A DNA stretch of 64,000 bases from UBA3951 sp050952125 (GTDB lineage: Bacteria; Bacillota; Sulfobacillia; Fermentithermobacillales; Fermentithermobacillaceae): NCBI GenBank assembly GCA_050952125.1, contig JBMNKK010000003.1:992001-1056000 (forward strand). Direction: 5' to 3'. The notes under the pieces were generated by a model. It saw only the letters and a list, made by a program, of their open reading frames with translations, had not been told where the DNA came from and ran no database searches. Positions 22,665 to 31,698 of the stretch are shown here, in pieces (position 1 is the first letter of the stretch; the number at the start of each line of letters is the position of its first letter). Position numbers and translations under genes: made by a program.

Positions 22665-25389
22665 CGTACCAGCTCTTTCCTACATCTATGTCTACCTTGA
22701 GCGGGACCTTCAACTTGATGGCGCCCTCCATCTCATCTCTCACCAAGGCGCGCATCAAGTCTTCCTCTCCGGGAGGGATCTCGAATATGAGTTCATCGTG
22801 AACCTGAAGGATAAGCCTGGATATCAGCTGTTCCCTGCGCATCCGCCTGTAGATCCTGACCATCGCGAGCTTGATGATATCGGCCGCGCTTCCCTGTATT
22901 GGGGTGTTTATGGCGGTTCTCTCGGCGAAGCCGCGTTTGGCTCTCACGCGAGAATCGATTTCAGGAATACTTCTCCTGCGTCCCAAAATGGTGGTGACGT
23001 AGCCGAACTGTCTCGCTTTTCTTATGGAGGTGTCCATAAACTCGCGTACCTTTGGGTACCTGGCAAAGTAGGCCTCGATGAACGTCCTCGCCTCGCTGCG
23101 CGATACACCGGTATTGCGGGCCAGCCCAAAGTCTGAAATCCCGTATATAATGCCAAAGTTCACGGCTTTCGCTTTGCTCCGTAGATCCGGGTCTACCTTG
23201 TCAGGGCTCACTCCGAATATCTCGGATGCAGTCCGCGTGTGAATATCCTCTCCGCGAACGAAGGCGTCGATCATGGAGGGATCGTCGGCCATATGCGCCA
23301 TTATCCTCAGTTCAATCTGTGAGTAGTCCGACGCTAGGAACAGTCTCCCGCCCTCGGGCACAAAGATGCGCCTGAGAGACCTGCCGAGGTCGCCGCGGAC
23401 CGGTATGTTCTGAAGGTTGGGCTCTGAACTCGATAGTCTGCCCGTCGCGGTTACGGTCTGGTGGAAAGTCGAATGGATGCGGCCGGTAGAAGGATTGATC
23501 ACCTTCTCGAGCACATCCAAATACGTAGATTTGAGCTTTGCATACTGGCGATACTCAAGGATCTTCGCAGGCAGTTCGTGCTCAAGCGAAAGAGCCTCAA
23601 GCACTTCCGCATCGGTCGAATAGCCGGTCTTGGTCTTCTTTATGGGCTTAAGGCCAAGCTTGTCGAAAAGCACGTGCGAGAGCTGCTTAGGCGAACCCAG
23701 GTTGAACTCCTCACCTGCCGCAGCGTAGATCCGGTTTTCGAGAACTCTGAGCGCGTCAGCGAACCCTTCACGGATGGACTTACCTAAGTCCAGGTCGGCT
23801 TTGATGCCAACCGCTTCCATGGCGGCAAGAACCTCGATAAGTGGAAACTCAACATCCTGAGCCAATGATGACAGGCCGCTATCCTGAAGTTCGGCGCGAC
23901 ATGCGTCGGCTATGCTCAGGCAGTATTTAGCACCTGCGGCGAGGTGGCGGTCCGTCTCACCGTCTTGAACCGGGGACGGGATATCCGGCATCTCAAGGCC
24001 CGCGTATTTTCTAACTATGTCAGAAATCTTATAGTTGGTTCTTGTCGGGTCCAACAGGTAGGCCGCTATCAAAATGTCGAAGAAATCGCCCCTCGGGGTA
24101 ACCCCGCGCTTGAAGCAGAGGGCGAATACCCACTTGAGGTCAAATCCGATTTTCTCTATGCCGGCGTCCACCAAGAGAGGGCTGAGACATCGCCAGATCA
24201 CTTCCTGGTCGCCCAGCCTTACCACTCCGGAAGTCTTGCCCGAGGAAACGCCGATCTCCTTTGGCCACAGGAACTCTTTGGTGATCTCCTCAACTACGGC
24301 ATAAATGCCCAGTTTCCGTGTATCTGCAACCTCTTGGGCGAAGGCACGCATCTTCTGCTCATCGTCAATTACCGTTACCTGCTCGTGTTCATCCGGGGAG
24401 GTTATGAGGCTCATAGAAGTTCCGTGCGTTTCTGCCGGATGCTCAGCCTGATGCTCGCCTGCGGAAGGCTTCTCGGCATCCACCCCGCCGTCTTTGCTTA
24501 CTCCCTTCACCTGCTCGGCCAGGGCGACGATTCTGGGGATCAGCGTGTGAAACTCCATCTTTGTGAAGAACTTGCGTACCTCGTCCACGTCGGGACCTAG
24601 CCATTCAAACTCCTTCTCGGCGTCGCAAGGATCGAGCGGTGCACCGGTGTCGATGGTAGCCAACTCCCTGGATAAGAAAGCCATATCCTTACCGGCAGCC
24701 AGTAGGTTCTGTACCTTGGCGGGCTTCACCTCAGAGAGCCGGGCGTAGATCTGGTCTAGATTGTCGTATTCGCTCAGTAGCGATACTGCGGTCTTCTCGC
24801 CGATACCCTTCACTCCGGGGATGTTGTCTGATGCATCTCCCCTGAGCGCCTTATAGTCGCGCACTTGATCCGGCCGGATTCCCATGTCGGCCTTCACAGT
24901 GTCTGGCCCGTATTCCCGGACTTGGGAAATCCCCTTAACGGGAAGAATCGCCTGAACGCTATCGTCAACCAACTGCAAACAGTCTTTGTCGCCCGAGAGT
25001 ATGGTGACCTGAAGGCCGCACTCCTTCCACTTCCTTGAAAGCGTGCCGATGATGTCATCGGCCTCATAGCCCTCCAGTTCCACGCACCTTATCCCGAGCA
25101 CGTCCAATACCTGCTTGATGAGAGGTATCTGAACGTTGAACTCGGGCGGTGAGGGTTTGCGTTGAGCTTTGTACTCAGCGAACTTCGTGTGCCTGAAGGT
25201 TGGAGCAGGCAGGTCAAAAGCTATCGCGACGTGTGTCGGGCGCTTTTCAGCCAGAAACCTGCAAAGCATGGATAAGAAGCCGAACACGGCACCCGTAGGA
25301 GTGCCGTCGCTTGCCGTTAGCGGGGGGAGAGCATAGAACGCCCTATTTGCTAGAGAGTGGCCGTCTACTAGAAGTAGCCTCTTCTCCAC
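22657..25389 (-). CDS. polA: DNA polymerase I with inactive proofreading domain
   Basis: Fills gaps and removes RNA primers. Residues 1-~290 are the 5'-3' exonuclease (LLLVDGHSLANRAFYALPPL, GYEADDIIGTL, ILSGDKDCLQLV, GDASDNIPGVKGIGEKTA). Residues ~320-530 correspond to the 3'-5' exonuclease, but the DxE motif is replaced (GIYAVVEEI) and the second motif reads GFDLKWVFALC, so proofreading is lost, as in Taq and Bst polymerases. The polymerase part has all core motifs (DYSQIELR, VNFGIIYGIS, QVHDELIFE). GTG 25389 is preferred, with AAGGGG eight bases upstream; GTG 25398 is the alternative. Confidence 0.96.
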   Translation of the reverse strand: MEKRLLLVDGHSLANRAFYALPPLTASDGTPTGAVFGFLSMLCRFLAEKRPTHVAIAFDLPAPTFRHTKFAEYKAQRKPSPPEFNVQIPLIKQVLDVLGIRCVELEGYEADDIIGTLSRKWKECGLQVTILSGDKDCLQLVDDSVQAILPVKGISQVREYGPDTVKADMGIRPDQVRDYKALRGDASDNIPGVKGIGEKTAVSLLSEYDNLDQIYARLSEVKPAKVQNLLAAGKDMAFLSRELATIDTGAPLDPCDAEKEFEWLGPDVDEVRKFFTKMEFHTLIPRIVALAEQVKGVSKDGGVDAEKPSAGEHQAEHPAETHGTSMSLITSPDEHEQVTVIDDEQKMRAFAQEVADTRKLGIYAVVEEITKEFLWPKEIGVSSGKTSGVVRLGDQEVIWRCLSPLLVDAGIEKIGFDLKWVFALCFKRGVTPRGDFFDILIAAYLLDPTRTNYKISDIVRKYAGLEMPDIPSPVQDGETDRHLAAGAKYCLSIADACRAELQDSGLSSLAQDVEFPLIEVLAAMEAVGIKADLDLGKSIREGFADALRVLENRIYAAAGEEFNLGSPKQLSHVLFDKLGLKPIKKTKTGYSTDAEVLEALSLEHELPAKILEYRQYAKLKSTYLDVLEKVINPSTGRIHSTFHQTVTATGRLSSSEPNLQNIPVRGDLGRSLRRIFVPEGGRLFLASDYSQIELRIMAHMADDPSMIDAFVRGEDIHTRTASEIFGVSPDKVDPDLRSKAKAVNFGIIYGISDFGLARNTGVSRSEARTFIEAYFARYPKVREFMDTSIRKARQFGYVTTILGRRRSIPEIDSRVRAKRGFAERTAINTPIQGSAADIIKLAMVRIYRRMRREQLISRLILQVHDELIFEIPPGEEDLMRALVRDEMEGAIKLKVPLKVDIDVGKSWYDV

Positions 25390-25462
25390 GCGCCTCACCC
25401 CTTGTCCAGCTTTCCTCCAGTATAGGTTCTGGAAAGGGGGTTGGCAATTCGCGAGACAAGAT

Positions 25463-25494
25463 GAAAAAAGCGCGGACCCTCATAAGGGCCGCGC
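25463..25494 (-). terminator. Terminator of the sigma/anti-sigma operon
   Basis: GCGCGG and CCGCGC arms (with CCCT/AGGG pairing inside) are followed by TTTTTTC on the minus strand, about 22 bases after the stop at 25516. Confidence 0.88.
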
Positions 25495-25515
25495 TCTTGC
25501 AGTGTCCGGTCTAAG

Positions 25516-26733
25516 CTACGCCTTCCTCCTGCGAACAACCCAAATGCCGCCGGCCGCCGCAAGGGCCATCACCGTGAGCGCGGGCGCTATCCTCGCCAGG
25601 AATACCGCTAGATCTCGCCAGGCTTCGACGAACACGCGCCAAACCTCTGCCCACCGGGACGGAGGCCGAGATCTGCCGGTTCCCTCTTCCGAGATGGTGA
25701 GAGTGACGCTGGACAGGTCAACAGCCTTGTCGTAGCTCTGCTTCTGGGCGCGCATACTCTCTATGTCGCCGCGGACTCGAGAGAGTTCACCCTCAACCTG
25801 AAGGAGCTCTCCCACGGTCTTTGCTTCGCCCATTATCTGAAGCAACCTTGCCTCCTGGTTCTCTTTGTTTCTGAGCCGCGCGTCTAGATCGATATACGTG
25901 TCGGTGACGTCTTGAGCCGATATGTCTTCTCTCGTGGCCGTACCCAGAGCGGACAAGTCCTGAACCACCCTGTCCAGGTTGGTTGCGGGAACCCTGGCCA
26001 CCATGAAGAAGCTCGTCGCTTCCTTACGCTCGCTGTCAGACCCGGAAATCGATGAAGACTCAACATATCCGAAGTTTGACTGCACGACATTGACAGCCAA
26101 ATCCGCGGCCGGCTTCACTCCGCCCCTAGATACCTCTACTGCTAACTGGGCCCGCCGGATGATCTTCCGGGCAGTGTCCAAGAGGGGCTCTGCCCCGGCA
26201 CCCGTTCCATCCGTTCCATAGCTCGGAGCGGCCATCATAAGGCCCTTCTCTGCGGCCTCAGGACTGGCTACAGGAGGAGCCGCCAGCGTGTTCACCTCGT
26301 CAATCTTGCTTCTCATTTTGGCGCTGCCGGCCGGGCCTTCATCAGCCGTAACGCCGGTAAAGCCCCAACTTCCGAACCTTCCGGTGTACCACAGCGTTCC
26401 TCCAATCGAGAAGACCATAATGAACACCATCATGGCTGCCGCGACCGGCACCCACTGGCGGTAGCCCCAATTCCTGAAGTCAAAGCCGAAGAGCCGCCGC
26501 TTCTTGGGCTTAAGGTGCGGCTCCAGGTTCTGCATAATCGCAGAGTGAAGGTTTGCCGGGATGTCGACTTCCGGTAAAGACCTAAGTTCGTCTCTGACCT
26601 GCCTGAGTTCGGAAAGGACTGTTTGACACACCTCGCAGTCACGAAGGTGCGTGGATACCTCCTCCGCCTCTTCCGGAGAAAGGTCACCGTCCAGATATGC
26701 GGACAAGCGTTCTTGCATGTCCAGACAGATCAT
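25516..26733 (-). CDS. Membrane anti-sigma factor with zinc finger and DUF4349 domain
   Basis: A 405-residue protein. The N-terminus is a ZAS anti-sigma domain with HLRDCEVC (HxxxCxxC), which holds the sigma factor. A membrane segment follows at ~residues 95-117 (VAAAMMVFIMVFSIGG). The outer part is a DUF4349 domain (DTARKIIRRAQLAVEV..., YIDLDARLRNKENQEARLLQIM, coiled coil, then SVTLTISEEG) ending in a second membrane helix and a basic RRRK tail. DUF4349 is usually a standalone lipoprotein; its fusion to a ZAS domain suggests that it is the sensor. ATG 26733 overlaps the sigma stop by four bases (ATGA). Confidence 0.85.
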   Translation of the reverse strand: MICLDMQERLSAYLDGDLSPEEAEEVSTHLRDCEVCQTVLSELRQVRDELRSLPEVDIPANLHSAIMQNLEPHLKPKKRRLFGFDFRNWGYRQWVPVAAAMMVFIMVFSIGGTLWYTGRFGSWGFTGVTADEGPAGSAKMRSKIDEVNTLAAPPVASPEAAEKGLMMAAPSYGTDGTGAGAEPLLDTARKIIRRAQLAVEVSRGGVKPAADLAVNVVQSNFGYVESSSISGSDSERKEATSFFMVARVPATNLDRVVQDLSALGTATREDISAQDVTDTYIDLDARLRNKENQEARLLQIMGEAKTVGELLQVEGELSRVRGDIESMRAQKQSYDKAVDLSSVTLTISEEGTGRSRPPSRWAEVWRVFVEAWRDLAVFLARIAPALTVMALAAAGGIWVVRRRKA

Positions 26734-27347
26734 CGCTTCTCCCACCTTTCGTCACTTTCGACGGGAGGAGTCTGAAATTGTTCCTTCGGCATGTATCTCC
26801 TCACCATATTTCGGGCTCTGTGAAGGCGGGATTTAACAGTACCGATGGAAAGACCCAGCATGTCCGATATTTCCTGGTACGAGTAGCCTTGGATATCGCA
26901 GAGGGTGATCACCGCGCGGTGATCGGGCTCCAACTCCTTCAGCACCGCGAGAACGGCTTCACCCAGATCGCGCATCTCTACCGAATCCTGGACGTTACCG
27001 CTCTCGTCCTCTACCTCTCTGGTAATCGAAGACTCCTTAAGCGAAATCGGTTCGTTTAACGAATATGCCGGCAGCTTCTGCTTCTTTCGGAGATAATCCA
27101 AGCTCGCGTTCACACAGACACGATGGATCCACGTTGAAAACCGGCTCTCTCCTCTGAACCTCGGGAGAGCCTGGTAAGCTTTGAGGAAAACGTCTTGGGT
27201 GATATCAAGTGCGTCCTCGCGGTCGGACACGAGCCTGTGCGCCAGACTGTAAACGTTCTTCTCGTACCGACTCACCAAGACCTCAAAAGCTTCTCCGTCT
27301 CCCTTAGACGCCTTGTTGATGAGCACCTGTTCGTCTGCAAAAGCCAA
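26730..27347 (-). CDS. ECF RNA polymerase sigma factor (SigW-like)
   Basis: A ~205-residue extracytoplasmic-function sigma factor. Region 2 contains FEVLVSRYEKNVYSLAHRLV and DALDITQDVFLKAYQALPRFRGESRFSTWIHRVCVNASLDYLR; region 4 contains DHRAVITLCDIQGYSYQEISDMLGLSIGTVKSRLHRARNMVRR. It should be held by the anti-sigma factor encoded immediately downstream. The TTG at 27347 follows a run of seven G residues at a good distance; an earlier start at 27374 is possible. The 89-base gap to aspS probably holds its promoter. Confidence 0.93.
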   Translation of the reverse strand: MAFADEQVLINKASKGDGEAFEVLVSRYEKNVYSLAHRLVSDREDALDITQDVFLKAYQALPRFRGESRFSTWIHRVCVNASLDYLRKKQKLPAYSLNEPISLKESSITREVEDESGNVQDSVEMRDLGEAVLAVLKELEPDHRAVITLCDIQGYSYQEISDMLGLSIGTVKSRLHRARNMVRRYMPKEQFQTPPVESDERWEKR

Positions 27348-27436
27348 AAGAATCCCCCCCGGTCTCTCACCCAACTACAGCGGATCGAGCACCAACACAA
27401 AGGTCGGGATCGTCTCTGTCTAGTCCCTCATGTTCA

Positions 27437-29296
27437 CTATTCGCTGCGCTGGACGCTGTTCCCCTTCCGGACAATCAGGCCAAGATCATCCAGCTGGTGA
27501 GCATCAACGGCCGCAGGCGCGTCGGTCATTAGGCACGAGGCGCTGGCCGTCTTGGGAAAGGCGATGACGTCTCTGATGCTCTCCAAGCCTGCCATGAGCA
27601 TGACCATTCTGTCGAGCCCGAAAGCTATGCCTCCGTGAGGCGGAGCGCCGTACTCGAACGCGTCAAGCAGGAACCCGAACCGGCGCCTTGCCTCTTCGGC
27701 CTGCATTCCCAACAGAGCGAAGACCTTCTCTTGGAGGTCCCTTCTGTGTATACGTATTGACCCCGACGCAAGTTCCACGCCGTTCATAACAAGATCGTAC
27801 ATTCTTGCCCTGATTTGGCTCTTCTCATCGTCGGAGGCATCGCCCCTCACCTTGCCCAGGTCTTCAGCAAACGGGCTGGTAAAGGGATGGTGAGCGGCTT
27901 CCCATTCGTTAGTCTCTTCATTCCGCTTGAGAAGCGGGAACTCGGTCACCCAGAGGAAGTTGAACTTGTCCTTAGGTATGATTCCAAGTTTGGATGCAAG
28001 TTCCAATCGCAGCCTTCCCAACACGGTAACTGCAGTATCAAAGTCGGCGGCAACCATGAGCACCAGGTCACCTTCGGCTGCTCCCGTGATTTCCGCAACG
28101 CCGGCGATCTCGTCGTCGCTTAAGTACTTGCGGATCTGCGACTTCACTTCGCCCGGCTGGTACGCGATGGTGATGAGTCCCTTCGCGCCGTGCAGCTTTG
28201 CCCGTTCGGTAAGCTTCTCGATCTCTTGCCGCGACGCGCCGGCAAGGCCCGGAACCGCGATAGCTCGCAAAGTTCCACCGTCTTCAACGGTCGTCCGGAA
28301 CACGCCGAAGGTGGAATTGCGAAAGACAGAAGTAACATCCTTGAGCTCCATCCCGAACCGGGTATCCGGCTTATCGGATCCGAACCGTTCCATGGCTTCA
28401 AAGTACTTCAATCTGGGGAACGGCGTATCAAGCCTGATACCGAGGACTTCCTTCCACACGTGGGCGACCAGGCCTTCGACCATACCCCAAACCTGCTCTT
28501 CGTCAACAAAAGACATCTCTATGTCTATTTGAGTGAACTCGGGCTGCCTGTCTGCGCGCAGGTCTTCATCTCGAAAGCATTTGACAATCTGGAAATACCT
28601 GTCCATGCCCGCTGCCATCAGGAGCTGCTTGAAGAGCTGCGGTGACTGGGCGAGAGCATAGAATTTACCCTTGTCTACTCGGGACGGCACAAGATAGTCA
28701 CGAGCGCCTTCCGGAGTGCTCCTTGTCATTATCGGCGTCTGAATGTCCCAGAAGCCCTCGCCGGATAGGTAGGTTCTCACCGCCATCGATGTCAGGTGGT
28801 ACATCTCCAAAGCCCTTTGGAGAGGTGCCCGGCGGAGGTCCAAGTACCGGTATTTCAGGCGCAGTACCTCGTCTGCCTCGGCTTCGTCTCGTATGTAGAA
28901 CGGCGGCGTTTTCGCCGTGTTCAGTATGCGGATCTCGCTTGCCAAAACCTCAACTGAGCCGGTCTTCATCTCAGCGTTTTCCATCCCGGGCGCTCTTTTC
29001 TGCACCGTGCCCGATACGGCCAGCACGTACTCAGATCTCACGCTCTCAGCCGTCTTGAAGGCCTCGGGTGTCCGTCCTGAATCGCATACGACCTGCACAA
29101 TGCCTGTCCGGTCGCGAAGGTCTATGAAGACGAGATCCCCTAGATCCCTCCTCCGGTTTACCCATCCCATCAGTACTGCGTGGGCTCCAACATCTGAAGT
29201 CGAAATGTCTCCGCAGTATTTGGATCTCTTCAGGCCTTCCATATCCCTAAGTTCGACTTCCTCCTGGGAAATAGGTCCCTGCGCATTGCTAGACAC
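27437..29296 (-). CDS. aspS: Aspartyl-tRNA synthetase
   Basis: Class II synthetase of bacterial type, 619 residues. An N-terminal OB fold (VLMGWVNRRRDLGDLVFIDLRDRTG) binds the anticodon, motif 2 is FRDEDLRADRQPEFTQIDIEMSF, a GAD insertion domain lies in the middle, and motif 3 is GIAFGLDRMVMLMAG. GTG 29296 is chosen because GAGGAGG lies nine bases upstream, and it overlaps the hisS stop by eight bases. This gives an 18-residue N-terminal extension over the family start at the ATG at 29242. Together with hisS it forms a coupled pair, as is usual in Bacillota. Confidence 0.96.
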   Translation of the reverse strand: MSSNAQGPISQEEVELRDMEGLKRSKYCGDISTSDVGAHAVLMGWVNRRRDLGDLVFIDLRDRTGIVQVVCDSGRTPEAFKTAESVRSEYVLAVSGTVQKRAPGMENAEMKTGSVEVLASEIRILNTAKTPPFYIRDEAEADEVLRLKYRYLDLRRAPLQRALEMYHLTSMAVRTYLSGEGFWDIQTPIMTRSTPEGARDYLVPSRVDKGKFYALAQSPQLFKQLLMAAGMDRYFQIVKCFRDEDLRADRQPEFTQIDIEMSFVDEEQVWGMVEGLVAHVWKEVLGIRLDTPFPRLKYFEAMERFGSDKPDTRFGMELKDVTSVFRNSTFGVFRTTVEDGGTLRAIAVPGLAGASRQEIEKLTERAKLHGAKGLITIAYQPGEVKSQIRKYLSDDEIAGVAEITGAAEGDLVLMVAADFDTAVTVLGRLRLELASKLGIIPKDKFNFLWVTEFPLLKRNEETNEWEAAHHPFTSPFAEDLGKVRGDASDDEKSQIRARMYDLVMNGVELASGSIRIHRRDLQEKVFALLGMQAEEARRRFGFLLDAFEYGAPPHGGIAFGLDRMVMLMAGLESIRDVIAFPKTASASCLMTDAPAAVDAHQLDDLGLIVRKGNSVQRSE

Positions 29297-30578
29297 GCTT
29301 TATGGCCTCCTCGACGAACGAGATTACCTCACCCAACCCAACAGTCTCCTGCCAGCCTTCTCCCATCGATCTTACCGCAACGGAGTTGTTCTTCAATTCC
29401 TCGTCACCCAGGATGAGCACGAATGAAGCGTTCATCCTGTCGGCCTGCTTCATCTGCGCTTTCATACTCCTCTGCATCGGATCGAAGTCACAGCTCACCC
29501 CTCTATTCCGGAAATCACGGATTAGCTCCAGGAGGCAAGCTCCCGAGCTTACGTCAAGCCCGGGGGTCGTAGACTTCGGCAGCACTAAGAATACGTCAAC
29601 CTTTCCGCCCGCGGGGATCGGCTTTGAACCCTTCTCGGCGGCCAGAAGCATCCTTTCAAGGCCCATTCCGAAACCAACCCCAGGCACCGGCGGGCCACCC
29701 AGCTCCTCAATCAGGCCATCGTAACGGCCGCCCCCGCACACGGTACTGCCGGCCGCTCCAAGCGGAGGCCACTTCAGTTCGAACACGGTGCGGGTGTAGT
29801 AGTCCAATCCCCTAACCAAGGCCTTATCCACGGTGTAGGAGATGCCTGAGGAAGTCAGTATCGCCGTTAGGAGATCCCAGTGCTCTCTACACTCGCCGCA
29901 AAGGAAATCCAGAGAAGCGGGAGCATCTGCGACGAGAGTCCGGCAGCGGTCGGTCTTGCAGTCGAGAACCCTGAGCGGGTTTCGTGTGAGTCGCGAGCGA
30001 CAGTCATCGCACAGTTCCTTCTCATAAGGAAGAAGGTGCTCCACGAGTTTTTCTCGATAGACTGTCCTACAATTTGGGCAGCCAATCGAGTTCAAGACAA
30101 GTTCCGTCCCTGTGAGGCCCAACTCCGCGGCTACGTCGATCGCCAACGTGATGACCTCAACGTCGGACAAAGGCGACGGCGAGCCGAGAACCTCCACGCC
30201 GAACTGACGGTGTTCTCTGTATCTCCCTGCCTGAGGCTTCTCGTACCTGAACATCGACCCAAGGTAGTAGAACTTCTTCGGGAGAGGCCCCTGGGCCATG
30301 CCGTGCTCCAGGAACGCCCTTGCCACGCCGGCAGTTCCTTCAGGCCTTAAGGTAAGGTCGCGCCCGGTCTTGTCCTTAAAAGTGTACATCTCTTTTTCTA
30401 CGATGTCGGTTGCCTCACCGACTGTCCTGGAGTAAAGCTCGGCATGCTCGAAGGTGGGCAGTCTTATCTCCTCGAAGTTGTACCGCCTGGCCACCTCTCG
30501 GACCACGCCCTCAAGGTAGATCCACTTGAGAGACTCCGGCGGCAGGATATCGGACGTCCCGCGCGGCGACTTCAGCAT
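29289..30578 (-). CDS. hisS: Histidyl-tRNA synthetase
   Basis: Class II synthetase of ~429 residues. It has SPRGTSDILPPESLKW at the start, the motif 2 region YYLGSMFRYEKPQAGRYREHRQFGVE, the histidine loop ALVRGLDYYTRTVFE, and motif 3 GVGFGMGLERMLLAAE, then the anticodon-binding C-terminus. A cysteine set (CPNCRTVY, CDDCRSR, LDCKTDRC, LCGEC) typical of many Firmicutes HisRS is present. ATG 30578 follows GGAGGGAAAGG. The 38 bases between it and the MBL hydrolase gene are too short for a T-box leader, and none is seen. Confidence 0.96.
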   Translation of the reverse strand: MLKSPRGTSDILPPESLKWIYLEGVVREVARRYNFEEIRLPTFEHAELYSRTVGEATDIVEKEMYTFKDKTGRDLTLRPEGTAGVARAFLEHGMAQGPLPKKFYYLGSMFRYEKPQAGRYREHRQFGVEVLGSPSPLSDVEVITLAIDVAAELGLTGTELVLNSIGCPNCRTVYREKLVEHLLPYEKELCDDCRSRLTRNPLRVLDCKTDRCRTLVADAPASLDFLCGECREHWDLLTAILTSSGISYTVDKALVRGLDYYTRTVFELKWPPLGAAGSTVCGGGRYDGLIEELGGPPVPGVGFGMGLERMLLAAEKGSKPIPAGGKVDVFLVLPKSTTPGLDVSSGACLLELIRDFRNRGVSCDFDPMQRSMKAQMKQADRMNASFVLILGDEELKNNSVAVRSMGEGWQETVGLGEVISFVEEAIKRV

Positions 30579-30616
30579 AGCCTTTCCCTCCGTAATCACA
30601 CCGATTGTCCATTACA

Positions 30617-31231
30617 TTACCACATCTTTAGGTACGGGTTCCTTTCCTTCTCGACAGCAACTTTCGTGACAGGCCCGTGGCCCGGGTAAATCACCGTATC
30701 GCCCGGAAGGTCGGCAACGCGAGCGAGGCTGCGGTCCAACTCGACCGGGTCTCCACCGGGCAGGTCAGTACGCCCGACGGCCCCCTGGAAGATGAGGTCG
30801 CCCGAAAAGAGGATGCCGGGTGCGAGAAAACAGCAGCTTCCTTGCGAGTGGCCGGGGGTATGAATCACGGAGAGTTCCTCATCGCCGACGGTCACCCGGT
30901 CGCCTTCGGCAAGCGCTCGCACGTCACTCGGCAGAGCCAGCCCTTGGGGGAGGAACTGTGCCATCCAGCCCAGATCCCTAAGGAGGAGCAAGTCATCCTC
31001 GCCAACCCAGACAGGGGCTCCCGTCTCCCTCTGAACCTCGGCTGCAGCGAGGAAGTGGTCGAAATGCCCGTGGGTTAGCAGCACGGCGGTGACCTCGCAG
31101 CCACATGCAGCGATTTCGCTTAAGATCCTCTCAGCTTCACCACCGGGATCCACCACCACACAGTCCTTCCCGGAGGCGACTATGTAGCAGTTGGTCTCCA
31201 ATGAGCCAACAGACAACTGCCTTATGTCCAC
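30617..31231 (-). CDS. MBL-fold metal-dependent hydrolase, glyoxalase II-like
   Basis: A 204-residue metallo-beta-lactamase fold. The metal ligands are visible: THGHFDHFLAA (HxHxDH), HTPGHSQGSCC, FSGDLIF with the bridging Asp, and the late PGHGPVTKV. Small proteins of this type in Bacillota are annotated as hydroxyacylglutathione hydrolase-like, but the true thioester substrate is unknown in organisms without glutathione. GTG 31231 follows AAGGAG. It sits three bases after dtd and 38 before hisS, within the aspS-to-dtd operon. Confidence 0.9.
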   Translation of the reverse strand: MDIRQLSVGSLETNCYIVASGKDCVVVDPGGEAERILSEIAACGCEVTAVLLTHGHFDHFLAAAEVQRETGAPVWVGEDDLLLLRDLGWMAQFLPQGLALPSDVRALAEGDRVTVGDEELSVIHTPGHSQGSCCFLAPGILFSGDLIFQGAVGRTDLPGGDPVELDRSLARVADLPGDTVIYPGHGPVTKVAVEKERNPYLKMW

Positions 31232-31234
31232 GAA

Positions 31235-31684
31235 TCAAAACTCCTTCTTGCTGGAAATAAGGATGGTAACCGGGCCGTCGTTCGTGAGTTCCACCATCAT
31301 GTGGGCGCCGAACACCCCGGTCTTGGTCGGTACCCCCATCTCCCGGAGCCGCTCGGCCACCGTCAGATAGAGTTTCTCGCCCAGGTCGGGAGGGGCCGCG
31401 CCGTCAAATCCGGGCCGCTTGCCCTTCTTAACATCCCCGTACAGAGTGAACTGGGAAACCAGGAGGACTTCACCTTCTACATCCAAAAGCGACAGATTCA
31501 TCTTGCCGTCGCCATCGGGAAAAACCCGGAGGCCGGCGACTTTTTCGGCCATGTAGGCAGCGTCACTCTCGGCGTCTTCTTTTCCTACGCCCAGGAGCAC
31601 CATGGCTCCGAGCCCAATCGATGAAACCTCTCTGCCGTCAACGGTTACTCGGGCCCTTGATACACGTTGGAATACTGCTCTCAC
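31235..31684 (-). CDS. dtd: D-aminoacyl-tRNA deacylase
   Basis: Removes D-amino acids, and glycine mischarged on tRNA-Ala, from tRNA. It is 149 residues long, the normal length. The two conserved dimer-interface motifs SQFTLYGD and TNDGPVT (with the Gly-cis-Pro selectivity filter in the GP) are both present. ATG 31684 lies 14 bases downstream of relA. The order relA-dtd-MBL-hisS-aspS is a conserved Bacillota arrangement. Confidence 0.96.
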   Translation of the reverse strand: MRAVFQRVSRARVTVDGREVSSIGLGAMVLLGVGKEDAESDAAYMAEKVAGLRVFPDGDGKMNLSLLDVEGEVLLVSQFTLYGDVKKGKRPGFDGAAPPDLGEKLYLTVAERLREMGVPTKTGVFGAHMMVELTNDGPVTILISSKKEF

Positions 31685-31698
31685 TCAAATTCCCTCCG

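Noticed and set aside
30579..30616. A T-box leader controlling hisS-aspS.
   Set aside because: Only 38 bases separate hisS from the upstream gene, too few for a T-box, and no T-box sequence is seen.
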